Shown here: piece by piece, positions 51,783-59,389 of the stretch
Layout of the letters: every line of letters begins with the position of its first letter
Position numbering within the stretch: the first letter of the stretch is position 1
NCBI RefSeq assembly: GCF_040581415.1
Contig: NZ_CP114014.1
Coordinates: 4,650,001 to 4,714,000, forward strand
Origin: Paraconexibacter sp040581415
GTDB taxonomy: Bacteria > Actinomycetota > Thermoleophilia > Solirubrobacterales > Solirubrobacteraceae
Direction: 5' to 3'
Length of the DNA: 64,000 nt
Made by a program: the position numbers and the translations under genes
Notes under the pieces: generated by a model
What the model saw: only the letters and a program-made list of their open reading frames with translations
Database searches by the model: none
Told to the model about the DNA's origin: nothing

Positions 51783-52279
51783 CAGATCAGGAACGCCAGC
51801 GTGTAGAGCGGCCGGTCGTTGTCGACCAGGAAGACCTTCTTGTAGGCCATCCGCAGCCCGTCGTCGGTGCGGCGCAGCGTGTACTCGCTGCGGCCGGCCC
51901 AGAGCGTGACGCCGCGCTCGCGGGACTCGTACACCAGGAAGTTCGCCCCGACGCGGATCGCGCCGCCGTCGTCGTCCCCCGCGCCGTCGAGCAGCTCGAC
52001 GTTCGAGATCAGGCGGCGCAGCTTGGACGGCGGGGTCTGCGAGTGGCGCTTGCCGGTGTGCAGCTGCTTGATGCGGGTCGCGATGCGGGCGCGGTTGTCG
52101 AAGATGATCGACACCTGCTTGGTCGGGTCCGAGTCGTCGGCGTTGGCCGGGACCCAGTAGACGCCGTCGTCGGTCCACAGCGCCTCCCAGTCGTCGTAGC
52201 GCAGCTCGTCCTGAAAGCGCGCCTCACGGAAGATGAACTGCTCGACCTCGCGGAGCAGCTCGATGTCGAGGACCGTCAT
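51782..52279 (-). CDS. Aromatic-ring-hydroxylating dioxygenase, beta (small) subunit
   Basis: A 165-aa protein with the NTF2-like fold of dioxygenase beta subunits: REVEQFIFREARFQDELRYDDWEALWTDDGVYWVPA, SIIFDNRARIATRIKQL, RLISNVELL, FLVYESRER, and YTLRRTDDGLRMAYKKVFLVDND. Beta subunits are structural and help fix substrate specificity. It is translationally coupled to the alpha subunit (ATGA overlap) and to the small downstream gene. Confidence 0.9.
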   Translation of the reverse strand: MTVLDIELLREVEQFIFREARFQDELRYDDWEALWTDDGVYWVPANADDSDPTKQVSIIFDNRARIATRIKQLHTGKRHSQTPPSKLRRLISNVELLDGAGDDDGGAIRVGANFLVYESRERGVTLWAGRSEYTLRRTDDGLRMAYKKVFLVDNDRPLYTLAFLI

Positions 52280-53586
52280 GCCACCAGGCCCTGCGGACCG
52301 GCCTTGACCGCCGTCTCGGGCTCGGGCACCGGGGCCTCCATCAGCGAGCGGTAGTGCTTCCAGATCGCGCGCTGCGGGACCTCGTCGGTCGCGTCGCCGA
52401 CCGTGAACCCGTTCTCGTCCTGGCGCTCGCGGTGCATGCCGCGTTTGATGACGAGCCACTCCGGGTTGCGGGCGTGGACGCCGCGCTGGTTGCGCTCGTA
52501 CATCTCGCTGTCGTCCGCCAGCAGGAAGCCCGCCGGCCCGACCGACCCGATCGTCTGCTGCAGCATCCGCCGGTTCATGTCCGGGGCGCCCTTGTACTGG
52601 ACGGCTGTGACGTGCTGCACGGTCTCGTCGACCGCGGTCGGCTGCAGGACAAAGAGCTGGATCTCCGCGATGAACAGGTTCGGGAAGACCATCACGTGCG
52701 GCGACCCGTCGATCAGGATCTCGCGGGTCTTGTCCCCGTGGACGGCCGTCAGCTGGTCGACGTAGTCGGGGACCTTCTTCGGGTCGGTGCCGAACCAGCC
52801 GAGCGGCTGGTCCAGGCGCCGGAACTCGGGGCGCAGGTCGTTCTCGGTGTGGCCGTTGCCGAGGTCCCGGCAGACGGCCGTCGACTTCTCGCCGTAGAGG
52901 TCGCCGATGCCGCTGGCCGCGACGGAGAAGATCGAGGAGTGGACGAACTGCGGGTGGTAGCCGTCCGTCTCGTTCTCGAGCAGCATCTTCCAGTTGGCCT
53001 TGCACTTGTGCTGCAGCCAGCCGGCGGTGAGCTCGACCTCACCCGTGGGGGAGAGGCGAACCAGGCGGTCAAAGGCGTCGGTGGCCGCGCCGAGGTGCTC
53101 CTCGAGCGTCGGGCCGTCCTCCGCGAACGAGCCGAAGACGAAGCCCTGGTACGTCGCGACGCGGGCGACCCGGCCGAGGCCGAGGTCCTTCTTCGCCTCG
53201 CGCCCGCCGTAGCCGCTGTTGAACGGGTAGCCCAGGAGCTTGCCGGTGTTCGAGAACGTCCACCCGTGGTACGGGCAGCGGAACGCCGACGAGTTGCCCT
53301 TGGCCGCGTCGCAGACCAGGTTCGCCCGGTGCGTGCAGCGGTTGAGCAGCAGGTGGATCTCGCCCTGCTTGTCGCGGCTCATGATGATCGGCTGCGGGCC
53401 GATCGACTTCAGGACGTAGTCGTTCGGCTCCGGGACCTCGCTCACATGGCCGACGTAGACCCACGTCGTGTACCAGATGCGCTCGAGCTCGAGGGCATAG
53501 ATGTCCGGGTCCGTGTAGAGCGAGCCGTGGACACGTCCCGGCTCGATCAGGTCGTCCCAGCGGACCGCAGTATCTGCGCTCGTCAT
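52276..53586 (-). CDS. Aromatic-ring-hydroxylating dioxygenase, alpha (Rieske) subunit
   Basis: A 436-aa large subunit. The Rieske [2Fe-2S] motif is Cys84-x-His86 with Cys104-x2-His107. The mononuclear iron site has His211 and His216 in DGYHPQFVH, with the bridging Asp208. Its ferredoxin and reductase are not encoded nearby and must come from elsewhere. The substrate is unknown; the pairing with a beta subunit suggests a ring-hydroxylating enzyme. The start has TAGGAT (53593-53598) six bases from the ATG and a GGACA-N3-TGTCC operator upstream. It is the first gene of a four-gene operon ending with a WS/DGAT. Confidence 0.93.
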   Translation of the reverse strand: MTSADTAVRWDDLIEPGRVHGSLYTDPDIYALELERIWYTTWVYVGHVSEVPEPNDYVLKSIGPQPIIMSRDKQGEIHLLLNRCTHRANLVCDAAKGNSSAFRCPYHGWTFSNTGKLLGYPFNSGYGGREAKKDLGLGRVARVATYQGFVFGSFAEDGPTLEEHLGAATDAFDRLVRLSPTGEVELTAGWLQHKCKANWKMLLENETDGYHPQFVHSSIFSVAASGIGDLYGEKSTAVCRDLGNGHTENDLRPEFRRLDQPLGWFGTDPKKVPDYVDQLTAVHGDKTREILIDGSPHVMVFPNLFIAEIQLFVLQPTAVDETVQHVTAVQYKGAPDMNRRMLQQTIGSVGPAGFLLADDSEMYERNQRGVHARNPEWLVIKRGMHRERQDENGFTVGDATDEVPQRAIWKHYRSLMEAPVPEPETAVKAGPQGLVA

Positions 53587-53618
53587 GCACGCATCCTACA
53601 TGATTTTACGATCTGTCC

Positions 53619-53631
53619 GGACAAAGTGTCC
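53619..53631 (-). promoter_or_regulatory. GGACA-N3-TGTCC operator before the Rieske operon
   Basis: GGACA-AAG-TGTCC, extendable by one base pair to CGGACA...TGTCCG. It lies 21 bases upstream of the TAGGAT -10 box, near the -35 position, and is a perfect copy of the motif. Confidence 0.65.
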
Positions 53632-53653
53632 GAGACATGTTCGCGGACGGCGA

Positions 53654-54970
53654 TCAGGCGGTCGCGACGCGCCCTTCCAGCAGCTCCTCGACGACCAGGC
53701 GGGCGGTCGTCGCGCACGACTGGGTGCCGCCGTCGCCGTACTCCCGCACGCCGTCACCGACGTTGAAGAGGTTGTCCAGCGGCGTCTCCCGCGGCAGCTC
53801 GTAGCCGGACGCCGCCCGCTGGGCGGGCCACTCGTCGCGCATGACGCGGGCGTCGATGACCCGCGTCTCGGGGTCCTTCATCCCGGGCAGCTCGCTCTCG
53901 AGCTCCTCCAGCGACAGGCGCAGCTCCTCGGCGCTGTCGAAGTCCCCGATCGCGGGGCGCGGGACGGCATAGACGACGGTCAGGTGCCAGCCCTCGGGCG
54001 CGAGCTCGGGGCAGGTCGCGGTCATGTTGCCGGCGTTGCAGATGCGCTCGGTGGCGCTGAAGACGATCAGGCCGGGAGTGTCGAGCAGCGGCTCGCGCGA
54101 CGCGACGTGGATGATGATGTTCGCGGACGGCTTGGACTGGCGCGCGATCGAGTCGACGTACTCCTGGCCGAGCGTGTCGGCCCCGCCGGCCAGCGCGATC
54201 GTCGCCGTCGGCCCGGCGTTGGAGATGACCGCGCCGCAGGTGACCTCGGTGCTGACGCCGTCCCGCTCGATCGTCGCTCCGGTGACCCGGCCGCCGTCCA
54301 CGTGCAGCTTCGTCACCGGGCTCGAGAGCCAGATCTCCCCGCCGTCGCGGGTGACCACGTCCGCGATCGCCTGGCACACGCCGATCGTCCCGTCCGGGTG
54401 GAAGCCGAAGTTCCGGAACGCGCCCTTCTGCATGAAGTAGGTCAGGAACGCCTTGGCGGGGATCTCGTCGGCGTTGACCGCGAAGATCGCCGCGGCGAGG
54501 TTGCGGAAGAGGCGGTGGACGGTCTCGTTCGAGGTCGCGCCCGCGATCCACTGCTCGAGCGTCAGCTGCTCCTCCGGGTACTCGCCCTTGCGTGCGTCGC
54601 CCAGCCCGGACAGCACCTTGGCGCCCTTCTTCGTGATCTGGTCCAGCAGGAAGGACCAGCCGCCCTTGGCCGGGTTGACGGTCTTGCCCTTGATGCGGAA
54701 GACGTTCGCGGGCTTGGGGTAGCGGATGTCCAGAACCGCATCGAGGTCCGTGAACGTCTGCTCCATGTCGCCCCCGTTCTCGATCGCGACGGCGCCCGTG
54801 TTCACCTTGAAGCCGTCGACGTCGAAGGTCGACGCGCGCCCGCCGACGCGGTCCTCGCGCTCGACCAGGAGGGTGCTGACCCCCGCGTGCTGCAGCCGGG
54901 CCGCGGCACAGATGCCGCCCATCCCGGCGCCGATGACGAGGACGTCCACGTGCTTGGTCTCGGTCTCCAT
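53654..54970 (-). CDS. FAD-dependent oxidoreductase (phytoene desaturase/CrtI-like)
   Basis: A 438-aa flavoprotein. The N-terminal dinucleotide fold is VLVIGAGMGGICAAARL, followed by LLVEREDRVGGRAST, the hallmark of the amine-oxidase/CrtI group. An inner FAD contact is GGEIWLSSPVTKLHVDGGRVTG, and the C-terminal FAD motif is NLFNVGDGVREYGDGGTQSC. Members desaturate or saturate polyenes or oxidise amines; the substrate here is open. TAGCCT six bases before the ATG indicates a leaderless start, with a perfect GGACA-N3-TGTCC site between it and the divergent TetR gene. Confidence 0.88.
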   Translation of the reverse strand: METETKHVDVLVIGAGMGGICAAARLQHAGVSTLLVEREDRVGGRASTFDVDGFKVNTGAVAIENGGDMEQTFTDLDAVLDIRYPKPANVFRIKGKTVNPAKGGWSFLLDQITKKGAKVLSGLGDARKGEYPEEQLTLEQWIAGATSNETVHRLFRNLAAAIFAVNADEIPAKAFLTYFMQKGAFRNFGFHPDGTIGVCQAIADVVTRDGGEIWLSSPVTKLHVDGGRVTGATIERDGVSTEVTCGAVISNAGPTATIALAGGADTLGQEYVDSIARQSKPSANIIIHVASREPLLDTPGLIVFSATERICNAGNMTATCPELAPEGWHLTVVYAVPRPAIGDFDSAEELRLSLEELESELPGMKDPETRVIDARVMRDEWPAQRAASGYELPRETPLDNLFNVGDGVREYGDGGTQSCATTARLVVEELLEGRVATA

Positions 54971-54992
54971 GTCCCGAGGCTAACGCATTTCC

Positions 54993-55005
54993 GGACAGTC
55001 TGTCC
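54993..55005. promoter_or_regulatory. GGACA-N3-TGTCC operator between the FAD oxidoreductase and TetR genes
   Basis: GGACA-GTC-TGTCC, a perfect copy in the 89-base divergent gap. It is 10 bases upstream of the TAGCCT -10 of the oxidoreductase gene and 41 bases before the -10 of the TetR gene. Confidence 0.65.
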
Positions 55006-55059
55006 AGGCGGACCGTCCGCGCAGGTCGCCGGCGGCCGGTCACCGGTAGCCTGCAGCCG

Positions 55060-55680
55060 ATGGCGACCAGTGCCCAGGCCGCGATCCTCGCGGCCACCGA
55101 GGAGCTGCTGGCGGAGCGGTCGCTGAGCGATCTGAGCGTTGCCCGGATACTGCAGCGCGCAGGGGTCTCACGGACGACCTTCTACACGCACTACCCCTCG
55201 AAGAACGCCGTCGTCGCCGCCTGCTTCCGGCAGTTCATGGACGAGGTCCTCGTCGCCGTCGACCCGTTCCTGGCCGGGCCGGCCGCCGACCCGGAGGCGG
55301 TCATCCGCGCGAGCCTCCGCGGCTGGGTCGCAACGTGTCTCGAGCACCGCGGGCTCGTACGCGCGGTGAGCGAGGAGTGGCCGCACGACGACGAGCTGCG
55401 CCGCCTGTGGTGGGGCCGGCTGGAGCGCGGGGCCCGCGACATCGCCGCGACGATCGTCGCCGACCGGGCGACGGGTGCAGCGCCGCAGGGCGCGGACGCG
55501 GTCGCGCTGGCGTCCTGCCTGATCTGGGCCTTCGAGCGGGTGGTGCACGTGGCGCTGGCCGGCGGCGCCCACGGGCTACCGGACGCGGAGTCGACGGTGG
55601 AGCCGCTCGTGCAACTCCTGGTCGGGGGGGTCTACGGGCGTCCTCTGGCCTCCCCCGCGCCCGTCTTCCGCGTCGAGTGA
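55060..55680 (+). CDS. TetR/AcrR family transcriptional regulator (likely local repressor)
   Basis: A 206-aa TetR regulator. The HTH is at ~5-50 (AAILAATEELLAERSLSDLSVARILQRAGVSRTTFYTHYPSKNAVVAA), and the C-terminal domain is helical. It begins with CGGTAGCCT seven bases before the ATG (leaderless). It is divergent from the FAD oxidoreductase gene with an operator-like dyad between them, the usual layout for a local repressor, so it is a leading candidate to bind GGACA-N3-TGTCC. Its stop lies inside palindromic element copy 2. It is related to the convergent TetR gene at 55706-56377. Confidence 0.9.
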   Translation: MATSAQAAILAATEELLAERSLSDLSVARILQRAGVSRTTFYTHYPSKNAVVAACFRQFMDEVLVAVDPFLAGPAADPEAVIRASLRGWVATCLEHRGLVRAVSEEWPHDDELRRLWWGRLERGARDIAATIVADRATGAAPQGADAVALASCLIWAFERVVHVALAGGAHGLPDAESTVEPLVQLLVGGVYGRPLASPAPVFRVE

Positions 55681-55716
55681 TAGCTGACGCACACCCGTGT
55701 GCGCGTCAGCTATCAC
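55675..55716. repeat. Dispersed palindromic element, copy 2 (between convergent TetR genes)
   Basis: GTGATAGCTGACGCACAC (55677-55694) pairs with GTGTGCGCGTCAGCTATCAC (55697-55716) with a two-base bulge and a two-base loop. The left arm contains the TGA of the plus-strand TetR gene and the right arm the TGA of the minus-strand TetR gene. Its left arm closely matches copy 1 (3510-3529). It is a likely bidirectional terminator or mobile palindrome. Confidence 0.8.
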
Positions 55717-56377
55717 CCGGTGCGTTCGTGGGGGCCGCCGGGACGATCGGGCGACCGTAGATCGTCCCGACGTAGAGCTGCACCAGCGGCTCCACGATCG
55801 CGTCGAGCCCGGTCAGCGTCCCGTGGCCGCCGAAGAGCGCGACGTGGAACGCGCGCTCGGTCGCCCAGGCCAGGGTGGCCCCGAGGGCCTGCGCGTCCGC
55901 GCCGGGCGGCGCCACTCCCGCGGCGCGGTCGCGATCGATGACGACGGCGATCTGCTCGCCGACGGCCTTGCCGACCCCCAGCCAGAGCTCGCGCAGCTCG
56001 GGTGCCCGCGGCCAGCCCTCCGTCGCCGCGAGCCAGATCTGGTGGTTGGCGGCCGCCCCGTCGAGCCACGCGGTGATCCCGTCCCGGAAGACGTCCTCCA
56101 CCGGGCGGCCCGACGGGGCCAGCAGCCGCGCCATGTCGCCGGCCGCGCGCGCCGTCACCGACGCCGCGAGGGCGAGGACGACCGCGTCCTTGGAGCCGAA
56201 GTGCTCGTAGAAGCTCGACCGCGATGTCCCGGACGCGGTGACGATCTGCGCGACGGTGAGGTCGGCCAGTGACGTGGCCCGGAGCAGCTCGGCGGTCGCC
56301 TTGAGGACCGCGGACTCGGTCTTGGGCCGGCGCCCGCGACGGGGCGGGACGGCGAGCGTGTCGTCGGGTTCGGCGAT
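55706..56377 (-). CDS. TetR/AcrR family regulator with an apparent ATC start codon
   Basis: A 223-aa TetR protein if translation begins at ATC 56377. The frame encodes an intact HTH (KTESAVLKATAELLRATSLADL, VAQIVTASGTSRSSFYEHFGSKDAVVLA) and a C-terminal domain similar to the convergent TetR protein. No ATG, GTG or TTG occurs upstream of the HTH before a stop codon; the first GTG (56158) would delete the whole DNA-binding domain. CGGTAGCCT-N7 precedes the ATC exactly as it precedes the ATG of the neighbouring TetR gene, so ATC is the probable start. A sequencing error or recent start-codon mutation is the alternative. Confidence 0.7.
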   Translation of the reverse strand: MAEPDDTLAVPPRRGRRPKTESAVLKATAELLRATSLADLTVAQIVTASGTSRSSFYEHFGSKDAVVLALAASVTARAAGDMARLLAPSGRPVEDVFRDGITAWLDGAAANHQIWLAATEGWPRAPELRELWLGVGKAVGEQIAVVIDRDRAAGVAPPGADAQALGATLAWATERAFHVALFGGHGTLTGLDAIVEPLVQLYVGTIYGRPIVPAAPTNAPGDS

Positions 56378-56384
56378 CTGCCGG

Positions 56385-56390
56385 AGGCTA
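56385..56390 (-). promoter_or_regulatory. -10 box that fixes the ATC start of the TetR gene
   Basis: TAGCCT on the minus strand, seven bases upstream of ATC 56377. The flanking bases (CGG before it) and the spacing are identical to the box of the TetR gene at 55060. Confidence 0.6.
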
Positions 56391-56590
56391 CCGGCGCCGC
56401 GGGGGGACCTTCTGTTTCGGGGCAGTCAGATGATCTGGTTGCGGCGAAGAAGCGAGCACTCTCGTAGGACGCGGAACAGCCTCACGACGGCGCGACCGGC
56501 TTTGGCGGCGGCGTGTGCCGTGGTTCCGCGGGCGGGCCGCGGTGGCAGCCAAGCGGGAGCGGAGCTCCTCAGGCTGGGCGTCGTGCCACG

Positions 56591-56708
56591 CGTGGAGGGT
56601 TTGGGGGGTATGCCCCGCCGAATCCTCCGAGGGACCACCGCCGCCCGGCCGCGACCAGGACGCGTGGAGGGTTAGGGGGGCAAACCCCGTCACATCCTCC
56701 GAGGACCC
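56591..56708. repeat. Tandem hairpin repeat (two units, 72-base period)
   Basis: Both units read CGTGGAGGGTT-x-GGGGGG-N4-CCCCG-N4-ATCCTCCGAGG with differences confined mainly to loops. Each can fold as an outer stem GGAGG(G)TT/A(A)TCCTCC and an inner GGGG/CCCC stem. Conserved stems with varied loops suggest selection on RNA or DNA structure. Confidence 0.6.
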
Positions 56709-57088
56709 CGATGTCGCGGGTGCGGAGCCGACCTTGCGCGCTGAAGCATGCATGGCATGCGCTGAGGGACAAGGTCCCCGATCTCCGCGGTTCGCACAGC
56801 CGGCCACCCCGCCCACAGCCCCGCACCCAGGCCGCCGCGACCGCCCAGCGCATCCACCGTCTGCAGCCCGCAGTTCCCACAGCCACCGCGACCGCGGCGG
56901 TCCTCGGCGTCAGCACCACCAGCACGCGAGCACCCGGTCCTCGGCGCCAGCGCCACCGACCCCCGACCACAACCGCCCTTCCAGCGCAAGGTGGGGGTGC
57001 GATTGCCGCCGCGGGTCGCTTCGCACCCTGCGGTCTGCCCCATGCGGCACCCGGCCCGCCTGACGCTTACGACGGTTAGTATGCGCAC

Positions 57089-57412
57089 ATGCGGATCGGC
57101 AGAGTTCTTGGAGTGCGCGTGCGCGCCGGCGCCGTCCTGGCCGCCGCATGCGTCGCGGCCGCGCCCGCCGCGCTCACCGGCGCGGCGCCCGCGACGGCAG
57201 CCAAGAAGAAGACCGGCTGCGCCGCGCTGTCGACGAAGGCCAAGCAGAAGCAGTGCGTGAAGCTGCGCAAGACCACCAAGCTCCGGCGCGGGATCGTGTG
57301 CTCGCTCGGCGCCAAGAAGGGGCTCGAGTACCGGCGGGCCGGCTACTTCTGCCTCGACATCTCCGCCGGCCAGGACGGGTCGCTGACGTACCTGGAGGAG
57401 CTTGGGCGCTAG
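57089..57412 (+). CDS. Small secreted basic protein
   Basis: A 107-aa protein with an N-terminal signal peptide: Arg-rich n-region, hydrophobic core (AGAVLAAACVAAAPAALTG), and a likely cleavage after ATA near residue 37. The mature part (~70 aa) is Lys-rich and has four Cys (GCAALS, KQCVKL, IVCSLG, YFCLDI), which suggests two disulfide bonds. No family is recognised. TAGTAT six bases before the ATG indicates a leaderless start. The stop overlaps the stop of the convergent enoyl-CoA hydratase gene within CTAG. Confidence 0.75.
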   Translation: MRIGRVLGVRVRAGAVLAAACVAAAPAALTGAAPATAAKKKTGCAALSTKAKQKQCVKLRKTTKLRRGIVCSLGAKKGLEYRRAGYFCLDISAGQDGSLTYLEELGR

Positions 57413-58188
57413 CGGCCCTGCCACTCCGGCGGGCGCTTCTCGGTGAAGGCCCGCGCGCCCTCGCGCGCGTCGTCCGACGCCATCACCGGGCCGACGCGCT
57501 CCTCCTGCCGCGCCCAGAAGTCCGCGTCGTCCCACGACCACTGATCGCGCAGGATCGTCTTGGTCGCCCGCAGCGCCAGCGGGCCGTTCGCCGCGATCGC
57601 GGCCGCAAGCTCCAGGGCGCCGTCGAGCGCGCCGCCCGGTTCGGTCAGCCGGCTGATCGCGCCCAGCTCATGCAGCCGGTCCGCCGTCGTCAGCTCGCCC
57701 GTGAGCGCCAGCTCGGTCGCGAACGCCGCCGGCAGGATGCGCGGCAGCCGCCGCAGCGCGCCACCGGCCGCGACCAGGCCGCGCTTGACCTCCGGCACGC
57801 CGAGCTTCGTCCCGCGGGCAGCCACGATCAGGTCGCAGGCCAGGGCGATCTCGAAGCCGCCGGCCACGGCGAAGCCCTCGACCGCCGCGATCAGCGGCTT
57901 GTCCGACGACCGGCGCACGATGCCCGCGAAGCCACGGTCGCCGGACCACGGGCGCTCGCCCGTCTCGCCGAACGCCTTCAGGTCCATGCCCGCGCAGAAG
58001 CCCTTGCCCGCCCCGGCGATGATGCCGACGCTCAGCCCGTCGTCCGCGTCGAACTCGTCCAGCGCCGCGGCGATCGCATCGGCCAGCGGCTTGTCGATCG
58101 CGTTGCGGACGTCGGGGCGGTTCAGCGTCAGGACCAGGACCGGCCCTCGCCGCTCGACCAGCAACCGGTCCTCGCCGGACGAGCTCAC
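57409..58188 (-). CDS. Enoyl-CoA hydratase/isomerase (crotonase family)
   Basis: A 259-aa crotonase protein: VLVLTLNRPDVRNAID, the oxyanion segment GKGFCAGMDLKAFGE, and AVEGFAVAGGFEIALACDLIVAA. PEVKRGLVAAGGALRRLPRIL replaces the classic Glu/Gly active-site region. The last gene of the minus-strand operon, four bases after the thiolase gene; the start is GTG. It is expected to hydrate enoyl-CoA intermediates made by the operon's pathway. The role is supported by the acyl-CoA synthetase and thiolase in the same transcript. Confidence 0.88.
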   Translation of the reverse strand: MSSSGEDRLLVERRGPVLVLTLNRPDVRNAIDKPLADAIAAALDEFDADDGLSVGIIAGAGKGFCAGMDLKAFGETGERPWSGDRGFAGIVRRSSDKPLIAAVEGFAVAGGFEIALACDLIVAARGTKLGVPEVKRGLVAAGGALRRLPRILPAAFATELALTGELTTADRLHELGAISRLTEPGGALDGALELAAAIAANGPLALRATKTILRDQWSWDDADFWARQEERVGPVMASDDAREGARAFTEKRPPEWQGR

Positions 58189-58192
58189 CGCG

Positions 58193-59386
58193 TCAGTCCT
58201 GCTCGGCGCCGACGATCGAGACGAACGACACGCACGTCCCGGGCCGGCCGCCGAGGTTGTGCGTCAGGCCGAGCTTCGGGTTGTCCAGCTGACGCTCACC
58301 CGCCTCACCGCGGAACTGCTGCCAGTTCTCGAAGAGCATCCGCAGGCCGGACGCGCCGACCGGGTGCCCGAAGGACTTCAGGCCGCCGTCGGAGTTGACG
58401 GCGATCCGCCCGTCCAGGTCGAAGGCGCCGTCCAGGACGTCCCGCCACGCCTCGCCACGCTCCGAGAAGCCCATGTCCTCCATCAGGACGAGCTCGGTCG
58501 GGGTGAAGCAGTCGTGGACCTCCGCCAGCGCGATCTGCGTGCGCGGGTCGGTGATCCCGGCCTGCTTGTACGCGTCGGCCGACGAGCGGACGACCTCCTC
58601 GAAGGTCGTGTAGTCGTAGCCCGGGTCCATCGGGCCGTTCGCGGGCCCGGCCGCCAGCGCGAGCGCCTTGATGAACATCGGCCTGTCGGTGTACTTGTAG
58701 GCGTCCTCGGCCCGGACGATCAGCGCGCAGGCGGCGCCGTCGGAGACACCTGAGCAGTCGAAGATGCCCAGGCGGCCGGCGACCAGCGGCGACGCGGCGA
58801 TCTTCTCCTTGGACACCTCCTTCTGGAACTGCGCCCGTGAGTTGAGCGCGCCGTTGTGGTGGTTCTTCCACGCGATGTGGGTCATCGCGTCGCGCATGTC
58901 CTGCGGGTCGACGCCGTACTTCTTGCAGTACGCGGGGTCCAGCAGCGAGAACGCCGCGGGGGCGGTCACGGTCTGCTCCGGCGCCGTGCCGTCACCGGCG
59001 ACGTTCGACCGGACCAGCCCGGAGAACCCGGTGTCCTTCAGCTTCTCGACGCCGACGGCCATGACGGTGTCGTAGGCACCCGAGGCGACCGCGTAGCAGG
59101 CGTTGCGCACGGCCTCGGACCCCGTCGCGCACATGTTCTCCACGCGCGTGACGGGCTTGTAGTCCAGGGCCATCGGGCGGGACAGGACGGCGCCGGACTG
59201 CCCGGAGTTCATCGTCCCCAGCCAGAAGGCGTCGACGTCGGCCAGCGTCAGCTCCGGGGTCGACGCGAAGCACTCCTTGATGGCGTCGACCAGGAGGTCG
59301 TCGGCCGAGCGGTCCCAGTGCTCGCCGAAGGTCGTGCAGCCCATCCCCACGATGGCGACGCGATCACGGATGCCGTTGCTGGCCAT
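58193..59386 (-). CDS. Thiolase-family protein (SCP-X/lipid-transfer thiolase type)
   Basis: A 397-aa thiolase-fold enzyme of the non-classical group related to SCP-X and mycobacterial Ltp proteins. The nucleophile is Cys86 (ENMCATGSEA), with the second active-site region EVHDCFTPTE and the C-terminal GHPVGASG. It has a tail ending in LTHNLGGRPGTCVSFVSI. It lies three bases after the HMG-CoA-synthase-like/DUF35 gene; DUF35 proteins commonly form complexes with such thiolases. The likely reaction is thiolytic or retro-Claisen cleavage of a beta-ketoacyl-CoA. Confidence 0.88.
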   Translation of the reverse strand: MASNGIRDRVAIVGMGCTTFGEHWDRSADDLLVDAIKECFASTPELTLADVDAFWLGTMNSGQSGAVLSRPMALDYKPVTRVENMCATGSEAVRNACYAVASGAYDTVMAVGVEKLKDTGFSGLVRSNVAGDGTAPEQTVTAPAAFSLLDPAYCKKYGVDPQDMRDAMTHIAWKNHHNGALNSRAQFQKEVSKEKIAASPLVAGRLGIFDCSGVSDGAACALIVRAEDAYKYTDRPMFIKALALAAGPANGPMDPGYDYTTFEEVVRSSADAYKQAGITDPRTQIALAEVHDCFTPTELVLMEDMGFSERGEAWRDVLDGAFDLDGRIAVNSDGGLKSFGHPVGASGLRMLFENWQQFRGEAGERQLDNPKLGLTHNLGGRPGTCVSFVSIVGAEQD

Positions 59387-59389
59387 GAC

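Larger units (their letters stand above)
56378..57088. other. Gene-free region with two near-identical structured repeats
   Basis: About 710 bases in which I find no convincing gene; the frames that are open are repeat-rich and lack starts or family similarity. It contains two 46-base repeat units (56591-56636 and 56663-56708), a GCATGC-ATG-GCATGC inverted repeat at 56746-56760, and Pro/Arg-coding low-complexity sequence on both sides. A relic of a degraded gene, or a non-coding RNA locus, are the two readings. Confidence 0.5.

Noticed and set aside
56591..56708. Possible CRISPR-like array
   Set aside because: Only two units, the repeats are self-complementary hairpins longer than the spacer, and no cas genes are present.
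56388..56816. Minus-strand frames with repeated segments (SED-x2-G and LGG-x3-PPNPPR-like)
   Set aside because: The protein-level repeats simply reflect the tandem DNA hairpin units read in different frames; no credible start or family.
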